Shown one piece after another: positions 1 to 12,965 of a DNA stretch of 64,000 nt (within the stretch, counting starts at the first letter, position 1; each line of letters starts with the position of its first letter). A program made the translations under genes and the position numbers. The notes beneath the pieces are model-generated. The model did not search any database, was not told where the DNA came from, and worked only from the letters and a program-made list of their open reading frames with translations. The DNA lies in contig JXTC01000181.1 of NCBI GenBank assembly GCA_002914845.1, positions 271,489 to 335,488 on the forward strand, in the 5' to 3' direction. This DNA is from Trema orientale (lineage: Eukaryota > Streptophyta > Magnoliopsida > Rosales > Cannabaceae).

Positions 1-224
1 TATCTATCCAACATTTCTTTCAAAATATTGCTTGCTTTCTTTGTTTGTTTTTGTTTTTGCTTTATGTCTTTTTATTTTTCTTTTTTCAAAAGACTTTTGA
101 GAATATACAATAAATTATAGTCAATTCACAAGTTGCATTTCCTGTTTCCCGGAAAAAAATAAAAAGGTGTTAAATATCGTAATAATTTCTTATAAGCAAA
201 AAATAAATAAAAAATAGAAAAAAA

Positions 225-770
225 TGGTTAAATACAGTAATGGTCTCGAAATTGTACTCATTATATCACTTTATTCCCGAATTTTCAATTTACATAGTAA
301 TAGCCCGTGAATATTATGCTATTGTTACAACAATGACCCTTTTGTCACAAACTATTAGTTTTTTAACAAAAAATAGTTATGGATAAAGTATATAATTAGG
401 CATTATTTATTTCTATAAGTCATAATCTTATTTTTAGCCATAATGACTAAACTATGCGCTTTGCATAAGACTCTTTTCTGTTAAAAATTTAACAATTTGT
501 GAAAAAAATGGTCATTGCATGCTGCAATAATTGCATTAGTCTTGGTAGTCTACTGTGTAATATTTTTTAATTCAGAATTTCATTTTTGACCACAGTTACC
601 AAATCGTGAATTCTGTAATGACTTTTTTTAATTAAATATTTAAGAATTTGCTACAAAAGAATCATTGTTGTAACAATTACATAATTTAGAGATTATTACT
701 ATGTAAGTTGAAAATTCAAGAAATGAAGTGATCCTACAGATATAACTCAAGAGCTATAATATCATTAGCC
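225..770. repeat. Foldback element with long degenerate inverted arms
   Basis: The left arm (about 232-350) reads TCACTTTATTCCCGAATTTT, then TTTACATAGTAATA, then GTTACAACAATGA. The same series of motifs appears in reverse complement at about 645-770. The arms are about 110 bp and imperfect, separated by AT-rich sequence. A second direct partial copy of the right arm follows at about 787-860 (AAGTTGAAAATTAAGGGAAT to ATATCATTAGCCCAAAAAA). No target duplication was identified, so the class is unknown. Confidence 0.5.
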
Positions 771-1021
771 CAAAAAAATACTATATAAGTTGAAAATTAA
801 GGGAATAAAGTGATACTACGTGTATAAGTACTCAAGAGGTATTAATATCATTAGCCCAAAAAAAAAAAAAAAATTCACTAGTTGCATTCGTTTACACGTT
901 GCCCTCAAATACACTGTCCTTTCTATGCAATTAGTACACGTAAAGTGATAAGTAATGTAGGGACCCTTAAGTGTATATATATAAGCAGCTGCAATTATAT
1001 ATATTTATCCCTGTGTTTTTC

Positions 1022-1204
1022 TTTGCTAAGTAGACTTATAGATACTCGTACAATGGTTGCTGTATAATGGAATTTTTCACACATATTACACATATAGGAC
1101 TCGTTTAGAATAGTTTTGCTAAGTTAGACTTATAGATACTCGTATAATAGTTGTTGTATAATGGAATTTTCACACACGGTATATATAGGGCTCATTTAGA
1201 ATAG
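1022..1204. repeat. Tandem duplication, about 92-bp unit, two copies
   Basis: Unit 1 (about 1022-1111) and unit 2 (about 1114-1204) share the order GCTAAGT..AGACTTATAGATACTCGTA, GTATAATGGAATTTT, and TCATTTAGAATAG or TCGTTTAGAATAG, with scattered substitutions. No coding potential is apparent. Confidence 0.6.
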
Positions 1205-1307
1205 CTTTTACTGTTGTTAACAGAATAGCGCTTGAGAGAGGGCCGGCTTTTATTCATGTAGAGTGGTGCTAGTGTCTTTTTCCCGTTATAGTTCCCATGA
1301 TTGTTGA

Positions 1308-2035
1308 TAGGGGTGGCAATTCGTGTTGTCGTGTCATATTCGTGTCGTGTCGAGACATATATATAACGAGCAATTACTAAATCCAAACCCGACACGTTTA
1401 TTATTCGTGTCATGATTTATAAATCCACACCCGACACGCTAAATAAACAGGTTAACCTGTGAGCGACACATTTAACACGTTATTTAAATAGGTCGTATTC
1501 AGATCGTATCCAACGTAACACGATCTGCTAACATGTATACTGTTAACTCGTTAATTGAACTTAATTTAATATGTTAATGTTAAATATGTTGTATTTGGTT
1601 CAACTTGACATAACGTATTAACCTATTAATTTTAACATGTTAACCTATTTCACATTTTCAATATAACTTGATATAATCTATTAACTTATTTTATATATTT
1701 CTAATATAACCAAGCAACTATAATCAAATAAATATAACACACAATCCAAAGTTTAAAACCAAAATAAAACTTTCAAGTTTTAGTACATAAAACATAAAAG
1801 GGAAGTTTTAAGTCTTGGTACACACAAGATAATACAATGTCTCAAAAAATTTAATCGTGTTAAACGGGTCAATTTCGGATTTAACAGGTTAACCTGCTAA
1901 TGACCTATTATTTAATCGTATTTAATCGGGTTTAACCTGTTTTGACCTGTACCTGTTTAAGACAAACCTAAACCCGCTAATTTCGTGTCATTTTCGAGTC
2001 GTGTTATCGTGTCGTGACCTAAATTGCCACCCCTA
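1308..2035. mobile_element. Non-autonomous hAT element, 728 bp
   Basis: The element begins TAGGGGTGGCAATTCGTG and ends in the inverse ATTGCCACCCCTA. Its ends are rich in GTGTCGTGTC/ACACGAC motifs. It is flanked by a perfect 8-bp direct repeat, ATTGTTGA, at 1300-1307 and 2036-2043. An 8-bp target duplication with GGGGTGGCAAT-type termini fits the hAT superfamily. It has no open reading frame of note, so it would need transposase supplied from elsewhere. The ends and duplication are read directly; assignment to hAT is from known family rules. Confidence 0.85.
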
Positions 2036-2237
2036 ATTGTTGAGCATATATATTAAGGAAACAAATTCAGGGTTTTGGCTTATCAAATCGCCTGTATATA
2101 CATATATATATATAATACAAGTAATATATGCGTAGTAGTTGAATATTAATATCACAAACAGTCAAACCATATATGAAGTATACTGTGTCCACAAGACTTT
2201 TACGTGTAAATTAGAGTCTAGGACGGCAATGACTGCA

Positions 2238-2680
2238 TAGGCTATGTTTGGTAAGAGGGAAAAGGGGGAGGAAAGAAAGTGTAGGAGAGAAAAGTGGAAA
2301 GAAAAGAGAAAATATGGTTGTTTGGTAGGAAGGAAAAGGGAAAGGAAAGGAAAGGAAAAGAGAAAGGAAAAAGGGATGGAAAAATAATAAGTGGGGCTCA
2401 CAAAAATTTTCTCTTCTAAAGTAGAGAGAAAAGGGGAAAGAAAAGAAATTTAGTAAATGAAAGTGCTTAATTTACTAATGTACCTTTACATATTAACTTT
2501 TAAAATAATAATAAAAGGGTAAAATAGTCATTTTAAAATAAACTAATTATCTTCCCTTTCTACGTGCCAAACAACTATGAAGAAAAATTACTCTCTTTTT
2601 CATCCTACACATTTTCTTTCTTTTCTAATTTTTGTTTTCCTCTTATTTTCTTTCCTCTCTACCAAAAATAGCACAACACG
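2238..2680. mobile_element. Purine/pyrimidine-rich MITE-like element
   Basis: The left part (GGCTATGTTTGGTAAGAGGG, then GGAAAGGAAAGGAAA-type purine tracts) is mirrored by a right part ending in TTTCCTCTCTACCAAAAATAGC. The middle holds AT-rich sequence with AAAGGGTAAAATAGTCATTTT. The architecture TTTGGTA...TACCAAA with purine arms is a common plant MITE type. The target duplication is not clear, so the boundaries are approximate. A related copy lies at about 26975-27290. Confidence 0.5.
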
Positions 2681-2689
2681 TTGTTTAAG

Positions 2690-3795
2690 ACAACGAACAT
2701 TAGTAATAGTGAGGAAATCAATAGAATAAGATATTGCTCAACTATTTTTAAGTGAATTTGACTTTTATGCCAAATAACTGTATATATTTTTTGTCGCTAA
2801 ACATACTTTTGTCATACATATAAGACGATAAGAATGAGATAAGATTAATGCAAGTCTCTTGGTTCGGCACTTATCGCAGTAGGATAAGAATGCTTAAAAC
2901 GAAGAAATAGCCAAGGAATTTTCATATTTAGATACTTTTTTCGAGAACTTATTCCTCCAAGTATCAAAATAAGACGTGTCTCATCTCTGATTTGTTGCAC
3001 TTGTGGGTATCAATATTTTGATCAGTCCAAACTTAAGCCCAGTGGCAACCTCACTAACTCTCAAATACAACAATTTCGTATGGTCTGGCTTTTCTTTCTT
3101 CCATGAAGAAAAACATTACTTTTCCACGTTAATTATGTATGTATGCAAAAAAATAAATCTTTTTAGTAAGGGGAATAAAGAAAAGAAAAAAAAAATCAAG
3201 GACCTCATTTTAGATTAAGCATTTGAAAATTGAATTCTCATGTACGGGCATGAATACAAGCTGATATTTGTGCAAAAAGATCAGAATGAAGTTTTTTTTC
3301 TTTCTTTTTTTTTTGGTCATTATCAAAAAAAACATTGGATATTTTCATTTTAGTGGAAAAAAAATCTTAAATTTCTAGTTATATTAAAAAAATATTATGT
3401 TTTTCTAATTTTAGCAAAAAAAGAAATCCTGAGTTTTCAATTACATGAAATAAAACCTCCGGATTATTAAAATCCAATCAAAATAGGCCTGGATCAACGA
3501 TTTGGTAAAAGTTAACTTGTAAAATAAGTCAAATGACCTATTTGTCTTTGGTATATAGTATTAGGCATGCAAGGTATTCTTGTTACCAAGCACCCTAATT
3601 GAAAAGAAAATGATGCCATTCTATATTAAGAAAATTGTTATCTTTTATTTAAACAGAATAAAAAATAATAATGATTCAAAAGTATAAAACAACCAAGAAA
3701 TTGAGTTCCTTAGTCATGTTATATTTTCACATATCAAATTTTGACCAAATGATCGTTTTAAGCCTAATTTGACTGGTATTCAAAATCTCAAAACT
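2690..3795. other. AT-rich intergenic DNA, nothing recognised
   Basis: Low-complexity AT-rich sequence with poly-A and poly-T runs. Short reading frames have no recognisable domain and I see no RNA gene. Confidence 0.5.
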
Positions 3796-3798
3796 TTA

Positions 3799-4070
3799 TT
3801 TTCTATATATAACCAAAAACTCAAAATTTTTATTGCTAGAATTAAAAATTATCAAGATTTTATTTTTTTATAACCATTTTTTTTGTGCTAAAATAAAAAA
3901 ATAAAAAATAAAAACTGTTTTAAAAAAATATTTTCTATATATAACCAAAAACTCAAAATTTTTATTACTAGAATTAAAAATTATCAAGATTTTATTTTTT
4001 TATAACCATTTTTTTTGGGTGCTAAAATAAAAAAATAAAGAAAATAAATAATCGTTTTAAAAAAATAACC
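3799..4070. repeat. Two-copy tandem repeat, 132-bp period
   Basis: The block starting TTCTATATATAACCAAAAAC at 3801 recurs at 3933, followed in both copies by CTAGAATTAAAAATTATC and a TTTTATAACCATTTTTTTTG run. The two copies are almost identical, suggesting recent local duplication. Confidence 0.7.
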
Positions 4071-4570
4071 ATTTCCTTTAACTCTTCTAATCTTCATGAA
4101 AGCGAGATTTGATATCAAAGTTTATTATACACTAACTCAATTGTATAGCACCTTCTAGGACTCATTCTGCAATGGTATGCATCAGTCTATATCAATGGAG
4201 GTCTTTTAGGTTTGCAGTCATTTTTGAAAAGAGTAGAGGGCACATTTGGAAGAAAACCCCGTCAAAGGACTGGATATGCATTAACTTTTGCCACAAACTT
4301 CAATAGGCTATTAATAGTAATACTAATGTGAACTCCTATTTGTACCTTTCAAAGTGGTTGATAGGTTCACGTCATTATTGTTGTTCAAATAGGAGACTGG
4401 TTACATTTTAGATTGGAGGATGTGAGTTTCATAATAGATATACCTGCACCAATTTTCTTTGCACTTTTTCTAATATTGTTGTTGTCATCTGACATATATA
4501 TATATATATTCAATAAGTATAATTTTTTTTCCGTGTATAGATATTTTTTTTAACTGTTGGATATCATCTT

Positions 4571-4655
4571 AAAACAATATATACGATTTTTTTGGGTTAA
4601 ATTAGTCAACATTATATACGATTTTTTTTGGGTTAAATTAATCAGTATTCATCTC
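4571..4655. repeat. Short tandem duplication near a TA microsatellite
   Basis: TATATACGATTTTTTTGGG followed by TTAAATTA occurs twice in a row. It lies just downstream of a short (TA)n run at about 4494-4511. The surrounding 4080-5700 stretch is AT-rich and shows no gene. Confidence 0.55.
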
Positions 4656-5439
4656 CAAAATTTAAAAGAGAACATAATAAATTATATAAGTAACAGTAAT
4701 TTTGCAATAACAAAAAAGTAACAGTGATTTTAAAAATCGCATAACATAAAATTCATGCATGCAGGCAAAAAAAGGATGGGATATGCAAACTTTTTTTTTT
4801 TTTTTTTGAAAAAAAAGGGAAAATACGAAGCCAATTTAAAAAATCGGATGCGGATGCAAGTATATATGTGCTTGAGCATGTGGGCTAACCAAAGTTTGTC
4901 ACGTCCGACCCACATAGGGAAATGGATCCGACGAGTAGCAATTTGGACTCAAATGAATTTTTTTAAAATTTTTTGAAAAATAATATTTTTAGTAGTGTCA
5001 GTATTGTGTGACCGAGGTCAAATAATTTGTGAACATAAAATTGTGACTTTTTTAACACTAATCAATAATCACAAATTATGTGACCTACCACAGTAAAAGT
5101 TCATACAATAACATTCCTAGAATAATCATTTTGTAAAACATTCCTAAAAGAAATCATTTTAGTACAAATTATTACTACCCAGTCAAAATTTCCCACCCAT
5201 GTAACATATATGGAACGGGCTGAGCCTACATAGCATGGTCCACGTACCGTCTTGAATTGACCCGTAGAAAATGATGGGCTAGAGTAAGATGGGTCGGCCT
5301 ATCCTGAGTCACTTATCTGATTAACATAAAAATACATTTTTGTAATAATATTCTGTTAAAAATTTAATTTTAAATGATTTTCAATTAGAAGAAAAGTTGC
5401 CCACCCGCTGTCCCTACCAGTTTCTAAAAATTGATCCGG

Positions 5440-5605
5440 CTACTAGTTCTTATTTAAAAAATGGTATTTTTCTAAACATTTTTTAAAAAACGGCATTTTC
5501 TAATAATAATCGTACCGGACTTGAAAAAAAATAGCACACCATATTTTTCAAAAAATTTTCTAAAAATGCAGTGCAAGGCCTAATTTTCCCCTAAGCACTT
5601 GTCCT
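5440..5605. repeat. Dispersed repeat, copy 1
   Basis: The segment with ATGGTATTTTTCTAAACATT, a CGTACCGGAC motif and AATGCAGTGCAAGGCCTAAT resembles 16915-17062, which has the same order of motifs (ATAGTATTTTTCTAAATATT, CGTACTAGAC, AATGCAGTAAAAGGCCTAAT). The family is unknown. Confidence 0.45.
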
Positions 5606-6478
5606 ACATTGGCCGGCCTAGCCCACAGAAATAATAGGATAGGTCGGCCCAGCCCATGGCTCACTGGTCAAAACACCACTTTTTATAATACACAAATCAA
5701 AGTTAACAACAATTGTTTATAGGGTTAATAACAATTGTTTATAGGGTTAATGACACCATTAGTTCCTAACGTTTCCTTGGTTTGGCATATTACTCTCCAA
5801 TCTTTTTTGGTGGCAAAAACGTCTTAAGCCTTTTATTTTGTTTACATCTGTTAGTCCTCTTGTATTTGACGTATAAAAGAATTGTTAAGTCAACATGTGA
5901 ATCTCACATGACCACAATAACAGGGGTATTTGATGGGGAAAAATTATTTATATATTTTTAATATTTTCCGGTTCCCACCAGGATTTTATTTTTGATTTTA
6001 CAAAACATTCATATATTAGGAATTTTCTTGGATTTTGATATAATTTTCGCACTCATCCAAAGCAAGAATGGTCATCTTTTGTGAGAGAAATTTTCCTCAA
6101 ACTTATGATTCATATTTATGTAAGCAAGAATATTTTATTCTCTTATCTTGCTCTTTTCGCTGATGATTATGGTCTATGGGTATTGTTTGTCTTTAGTTAT
6201 TTAAAAAATTCTTTTATCTTCCAATGAAAGCTGCGTAGAATAGTAGTCACTGTACTATGGGTATTCTTTGGCATTTTGTAATATATGAATTATTGTACCC
6301 TTTAACTTGTATTGTGCTATTAATTTGTAGGACCAAATGATCTTGAAAATCAACCTCAACCTGAACGTCAAACAGAGGTGCAAACCCAACGTAAGACTCC
6401 AAAACTAGACCATAATATTCCTTAAAAGGTGGGTATTTTGGAGTTTGATACTTTGATAAATTGACAGCATGTTATTAT

Positions 6479-9053
6479 TGTTATGACCGAAATTCCAAAG
6501 CCGTGGCTTTTAGTAATTTTAAGTTGAAAAAGTGATAAATAGTAATTTTTACGAAATTCCAGAAAATTTAATATTTAAAATTTTAATTTTCAATCCTCAA
6601 AAGTAAGTAAAATTCAAAAGTAAGAATACTCTCATTACTTTTAATTTCTCTAGAAAACTTAATATTTAGAAGAATTCCATTTAATTCATTTAGAAACTTT
6701 TTATTTAAAATCGTGAAGTTTAATAAAATGAATCCAATGTCAAAACAATTTATATAAAATCATTTGTATTTCTAAGAGCTCAATTTAATAGCAAAACTAT
6801 CCGCATACATCTACTTAGTAATTACACTACTATTGGCTAAATAAATTTGACATAAAAAGTAGAGATGATATAGAGTAGGTACCAACCAATGAAGGGACAA
6901 ACGGCATACATATGCTAAACAAGCTTGTCAAGCCACCATGAAAACTACCACAAATGTTCAACACCTGAAAGTGGGAGGAAGTAGGGGGTGAGCATTCGCA
7001 TGCTCAGTAAAAACACAATTACCTTTTTGAATGAATGCAATTTTTACCAAACCTGCATGGTTAATACCTTTTCCAAAATCCCTTTATAAACCGAGTTTAT
7101 AAAATAATTGAAATCCAGAATAATCACATATTTAAAACCAAAACCAGAAACACAAGATTGTACATATCATAAATCAATCTGTCCCATGAGCTCACATCCT
7201 CTAATCACGAACCAGAGTAACTCGTGCTACGTATACTAAGTACTTTCTGTCTGATACCTATCCTATAAAACTAGAGAGAAACTCATGTGTCTATGCCTAC
7301 TGAACCGGAGGGGCAGTTGAATGCCTACGCCTATCGAGATGGGGATAATCAGAAAACCACACGTGGGTTTACGGTCTCTCACCGAGGGCGGGGGTACTGG
7401 CCGCCTACCAAATACCGCGATGCCTAAGGTGTATCTCATGTGTGATTCTATGGTATGTACAATATGTAACAAGATTCATAATAACCATACAAAACATAAC
7501 CAAACAATGCTTTAAAACTCCACTTGGTATTATCATGGAATTTATTATACCATGGGCAAGAAATCCACTGAATCACCCCAAAATCACAATTTTATAAACA
7601 TGTATGGAAGTCACACAGTCTAATTCCAAAATAATCCAAGATTTTCCAACAATTTATCAAAATATCGTTTTATTCACGATTTTTCACAAAATACTCATGA
7701 CGCAAAATTTAAATTAAATCATGTATAAAATCAGTTAATTGAACCCCTACCTCGATATAGTAGTTATAATAAGCCAATGACACTCGAAGGATCTCTCGTT
7801 GGTCACTTAGGTGCTCAGATGATCGTTTTGGGATCCCGATAAGTCCACTTGAAAAAGTGACTTTTCCACCGGGGCCTCAAATAGAGAAACGGACCACTGA
7901 ATTTAGAACACCTAAAAATATTAGGTTAGACATCTAATTTGTCATAAGTGAGTCCCAGTGTGGGACTCGCCTCGTGGCACACAAAACGACGCTATTCACG
8001 AGTCTCAGAATTTGTGCTATTTCGAAATATAGTGATATTATATATCAAAATTCGTTTCTCGACCTCACTAAATCCAAATTTGGAATCAGAATTCAATTTC
8101 GAGATCCTAAGCCTTAAACGGGCTTTAAAATCTAAGAATTACGAAAATGTCTCTTTTTGGAATTAATTTGAAAAATGTGCACTTTATCCAAAGTATTTAG
8201 AAAATATCATTTTTGCTGATTATTTGTAAAAATATCGCTTTTCTGAAATATTTACAAAATTATCATTATCACATAATTATTTAGTAAAATATCACTTTCA
8301 AAAATATTTGAAAAAGTATCAACTTCACCGATTATTTGTAAAAAATATCATTTTTGTAATAATATTTTGAAAAATAACAGTTTTCTAATTTCAGCCTAAG
8401 GCCCAAACTGAATAGTAACAGACTTAGTCCAATACTATTTAGTTTTGTAAAAAAATCATTTTTTTCCCCCAATTAAAAAAAAATCACATTTTTCAATTTA
8501 AGATTTCTCTCAAACCGGATATTATTTCAACACAAAACCGCCATATTTATTAATGATTCAATTTTTTCTTTTATCTCATATAATTTTTACGGCCATAAAA
8601 ATAACTTCACAAAAATAATTGAATAAACACCACAAATTAATTTGTAAAACGGCCAAAAAAACTTACAAATTGGCTTACCGGAGTTGATTTCCGGAAAGTA
8701 ACGGCTGAGGAGGGTCGGGGGAGATTTGGGCTTGCCATCTATAGTGGTTGTTGGTTCTTGGCTGAAGGTTACGAAGAAGAAGAAGAAGAAGAAGGAGGAA
8801 GAAGGAAGAAGAAGAAAAGAAAAAAAGGAAAATGAAAAGAAAGAGAGAGAGAGAGAGAAAGAGAGAGATAGTATCGGGTATATGAAAGAAAGAAGAACAT
8901 GTATAGTGTTTAAAAATAAAGTGGGTCCCACATTTATATAAAATATTATATTATATTTTAATTAATTTATTTTCAATTCTAAAAATTACAATTTATCAAA
9001 TTGCCCTTAGGTTTAAATGACCTTGTTATCTTTTTAGAAATCTGGTTTTTACA
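6479..9053 (-). repeat. 3' LTR of the retrotransposon
   Basis: 2575 bp, direct copy of 12966-15530 with many single-base differences and small indels (for example TGTTATGACCG here against TGTCACGACCG there). It carries a GAAGAAGAA-rich purine tract near 8770-8870. Its outer edge abuts ATTAT. Confidence 0.9.
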
Positions 9054-9067
9054 TCTTCCCCTCCTTA
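9054..9067 (-). other. Polypurine tract
   Basis: On the minus strand AAGGAGGGGAAGA lies directly before the TGTAAAAACC start of the 3' LTR. This is the expected site for plus-strand DNA priming in an LTR element. Confidence 0.8.
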
Positions 9068-12000
9068 AAAGAATTTCGTCCCGAAATTCAAGTATAAACC
9101 AGGCAGTGTGAGTAATATGGCTTGGGCTAGCTATTTGGAATGAGAGTGAAAACTTGATCACAAAATTAATTAGTACCGAGCCAAAACTAGGTAAATCAAG
9201 AAGTGTGAAATATACATTTCTCGTCTGACATTGAATACCATCAACATATCGATACCATACAAGAGTATGAGATAAGAATGTATACGAAGAAATATGGAAT
9301 CATACGATGGCTCACCAGTAGATACTAGGATCCCAACATAAGAGGTTGGAAACAGTGACCTCGAGTCAGTAATTAGTCGCAGAGGTAGTAATGTTAATCA
9401 AAACTAGAAATCGAAAACACAAGACTTTATAATTAGAACAGTGATTGTTAGGCACCAATATAGTGTAACAGATCAAATGCTAGGTATGTACAATACCATC
9501 CCAAGATCACACCAGATCAATATCACACTGAGATAATTCTTTTTGTCTGTAGCTAAAACTTGGTCCTAAATAATCACTGAGTCCAAAGACTCTAACACGG
9601 TCTTCATCAACACAAGATCGCACTCAACAAAGTTTCGAATGGAAAACAAATACACTTGTGTTGAACCACACATAAGATAGACGAGTTCAGAGGTCAAAAA
9701 TGACATAAAGGGTAAATGACATAAGTTATTTACCGTTCCTCATAACGAGCAAATAATAACCACGTACACAAATACTTCTAGTCAAGAACAAGACTAGATT
9801 CACCATGAATGGAAATTTCCAACGCAGAAGTACATAGAATAACAAATATCAACAGGTAAATCATTGCAGTCCAAACATATAGAATGCAAGTATCCACATA
9901 ACAAATATGGTCCAAAGACTTTCCAAGTCTTTTATCCAATATAATTTTATATGGTAATTATTCATACCATATTTGTATCCGAAGACTTTACAAGTTTTTA
10001 AACCCAATATAGAGAGTATAGAAATAATCCCAAATCATCAACTAGCTCGAAAGACTTTCAAAGTCTATGGTACAAAAGAAAGTCATATAGAAATAACTCA
10101 ATACCCAACATGCAAATAAACTGGTAACAATACTACAATGCTCTATAAACAAGGTTTCAACAGAATAGGCTGTCTCTGCAGCGACACCTATCTCCCATCT
10201 GACCTCGTTTCGTTTTTAAATCAAAAATAGTTTTAAAAAATAATTTTGAAAACATGCAGCACAAAATATCAGGGGCATATAGGAATACTACACTAGTTCA
10301 TAATAAGGTCTCACTTTGGCCATTGGTAAACCAAACCTGAACTTCAAGTAGTATTCTTTTTGAAAATATAATAACAAGAGTCCAACAACATCCAATATAG
10401 ATTCACGAGTAAACTGACCACTATGTTATCCATTATATCACCATAATGATACTTGGATCCAACTCGGATCAAGTAATGAGTTACAAGCTCAACTGAATAT
10501 TAAACATTCAATAAGAATTCCAATCTACCACAGATTACATTAAGAATGTCCAATAATTCCCAAATGTCAATACAACAAAGTTTCTCGCTTGATATATAGT
10601 TTTCTAACTAAGCTATCAAGCACTTAGAACATTTCAATTTCTTTTAAATCATAGTTAAACATAATAAAAATTTTCTTAAACTTTCAAAACTTTTCCAAAA
10701 TTTTCAAACACGTCTTTCTAAGAGATTCAAAGGTACGTCTTATTTTTGTTGATAAATCACATTATGTAAATAATCTCCCATAGTTCTTTATTAATAAAAA
10801 ATTTTCGGTAATATTTTAGGATTTTTTTTTTAAATAACCTCACTCAACTTGTAAAGCATGTTTATAGAAAATAACTTTTTTATATAGTCAACCAATTTGT
10901 AATATGCACAAAGTCCATGAATTCAAAAGTTCAAAAGAGATTTTAAAGAAAAAGGCAATATACAATTTTACACCATCTAAGTCTCTCCAAGGCTTAAATA
11001 TTCAGGACCAAAATATTTTTATTCCAAAAACTCAAATAAAATATCATTTCAAGTCTCCAATACTAGAAATTCCCAATACTTGAAAAATTAAGTTAAAACT
11101 AGTCACACAAGTGTCCAATTATCCAATTGAGACAAACAATGCAGAGTCAATCCCACTTGATTCACTTATCCAATGAACAAGATATTTATTGAACACAAAG
11201 AATTCAACAATTCCAATGAACAACAACATCACATATTCGTCATTAAACAGGCCACATATATAATGAAAAGCTTAGAAGGATTAATAAATTTAGGCAATAA
11301 GGCAAATAGGGTCATAACAACAAGATTTCATAAAACTTCCAAAATAAGTTTTCAAAATATAAAATTTCTCAATTTATTCAAGGTTCCAACAAGTTAGCAT
11401 AACTTATTTTACTTAGCAAAATTCTTTTAACAAGATATTATATATTTAACTTTTAGAAATATATGCACAAGCTTTTAAAAATTGATATGCATACCATATT
11501 AAATCACACCAATGATTCCTTTAAAAAGAATACAAACTTTCTGCCCAAAAGTTACCAAATAAATTTTCCAAAAATATTTTATGTTTATTTCTAAGTCAAT
11601 TTGTAAATTTATTTTCCAAAGCTTTCTTTAGATTCAAAATCAAGTGACAAGTAGAAACTCGGTACTTTTTTTTTTTTTTTTGCTGGTAATTTAGCAAACC
11701 TTAGACTCAAAGTGGTACTATTTCTTTTTAAAGAATACAGTCCTTGAGAATATGGATTTCATATACTTAATCGTTATTCAAAATTAAAAGGTATGTAGCT
11801 TCGTTGAAAATAAAGATAATTCATTAGTCAAATGCATATGTCTACCTCATTCAAAACTAAAATTATCAACTTGGATCTTTCCAAAAATTTCAAACCAATT
11901 AATCATGTCTTAAGCCTTTCTTAAGTTCAAAATTAGGAAAAATACTTGGAACTTTTAGTTCATAAAAATTACCTTGACCTAAAATATTTTCCAACTAACA

Positions 12001-12949
12001 CCACCCACTATAAATTAGGATTAATTTGGTACCACAACTAAATTTAGTATAAACCAAGATTCAAACTTTATAATAGGGTAAATTAACAAACCGCAAATCT
12101 CTAATAGCCCAAAAATTTCTAAAACCATGCATTTCTTGAAAAATAAATTATTTTTACTTGATCCATATTCATTTTTTTTTTTAAACAAAATGTTCAAAGT
12201 CTTTCTAGAAGCAAACATACTGCAACGATAAAATGCAAGGGTTCGTATTCTATCTAACCTAAATTGTCAATTTCAAATTTTCAAAAGTTTTAAACCTAAA
12301 TAATACGATATTAATTCTAACTAAATTCTACTAATTCAATAATTTCCTTACGAAAATCAAATTTGGTAAGACTGGAAAAGTATAATTTTTAATTTGTAAC
12401 CAAGTCCATATTACTGTATCAATTCATGAATGAAAAATCAATATGTCATGACCATCCAAAAGTCCTACCAACACATGATACAAGGTTATGGATATGATTT
12501 ACCAAACACTCAAACATGTTAATTACATATAAATAATTTCTAAGAAATTCAAATCACAACTCCATAAGCACAAATAATGTCAAGTTATGCCAAAATCTAA
12601 TTACACGATACCAAATTTGCTATTTTAGAGCCTATGAAGTTCAGATAACTTATCACAATAATGGATATAGGAGTACAAAAAGCAATATCTATTTGACAGG
12701 AGTAGAATTCACTAGTCTAGTGTCATTCTTGACACTACCGAGACCAGAATTTCAAGGGTATAACCATCCCAAGGACACTTGAGTTACACTCTAAGAAGGT
12801 GAACGAAAGATTCGAAATGAATCAGAGTAAAGACATCATATTTAGCCAATTCCTAAGTGATGTATGAGGTATTTGTTAAACACTTTTCAAAATCCTTTTT
12901 AAACACTAAAATATCATAGGCAAAATCCCGGACAGATCTGAAGTCCGAA
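9068..12949. other. Retrotransposon interior without protein genes
   Basis: About 3.9 kb of AT-rich DNA between the LTRs. The only protein-like relic is next to the polypurine tract, where the minus strand can read FRDEILLRRGR, which resembles the sequence at the end of plant gypsy polyproteins. No frame longer than about 75 codons exists and none resembles a retroviral domain. Confidence 0.7.
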
Positions 12950-12961
12950 GCTCTGATACCA
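12950..12961 (-). other. Primer binding site for initiator tRNA-Met
   Basis: The minus strand reads TGGTATCAGAGC four bases inside the 5' LTR. This is the standard plant retrotransposon primer site complementary to the 3' end of initiator tRNA-Met. It fixes the element's orientation. Confidence 0.9.
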
Positions 12962-12965
12962 AAAC

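Noticed and set aside
8587-8941. Long open frames on both strands with Lys/Glu/Arg or Ser/Phe/Leu runs (also 15159-15465)
   Set aside because: They are by-products of a GAAGAA purine tract inside each LTR.
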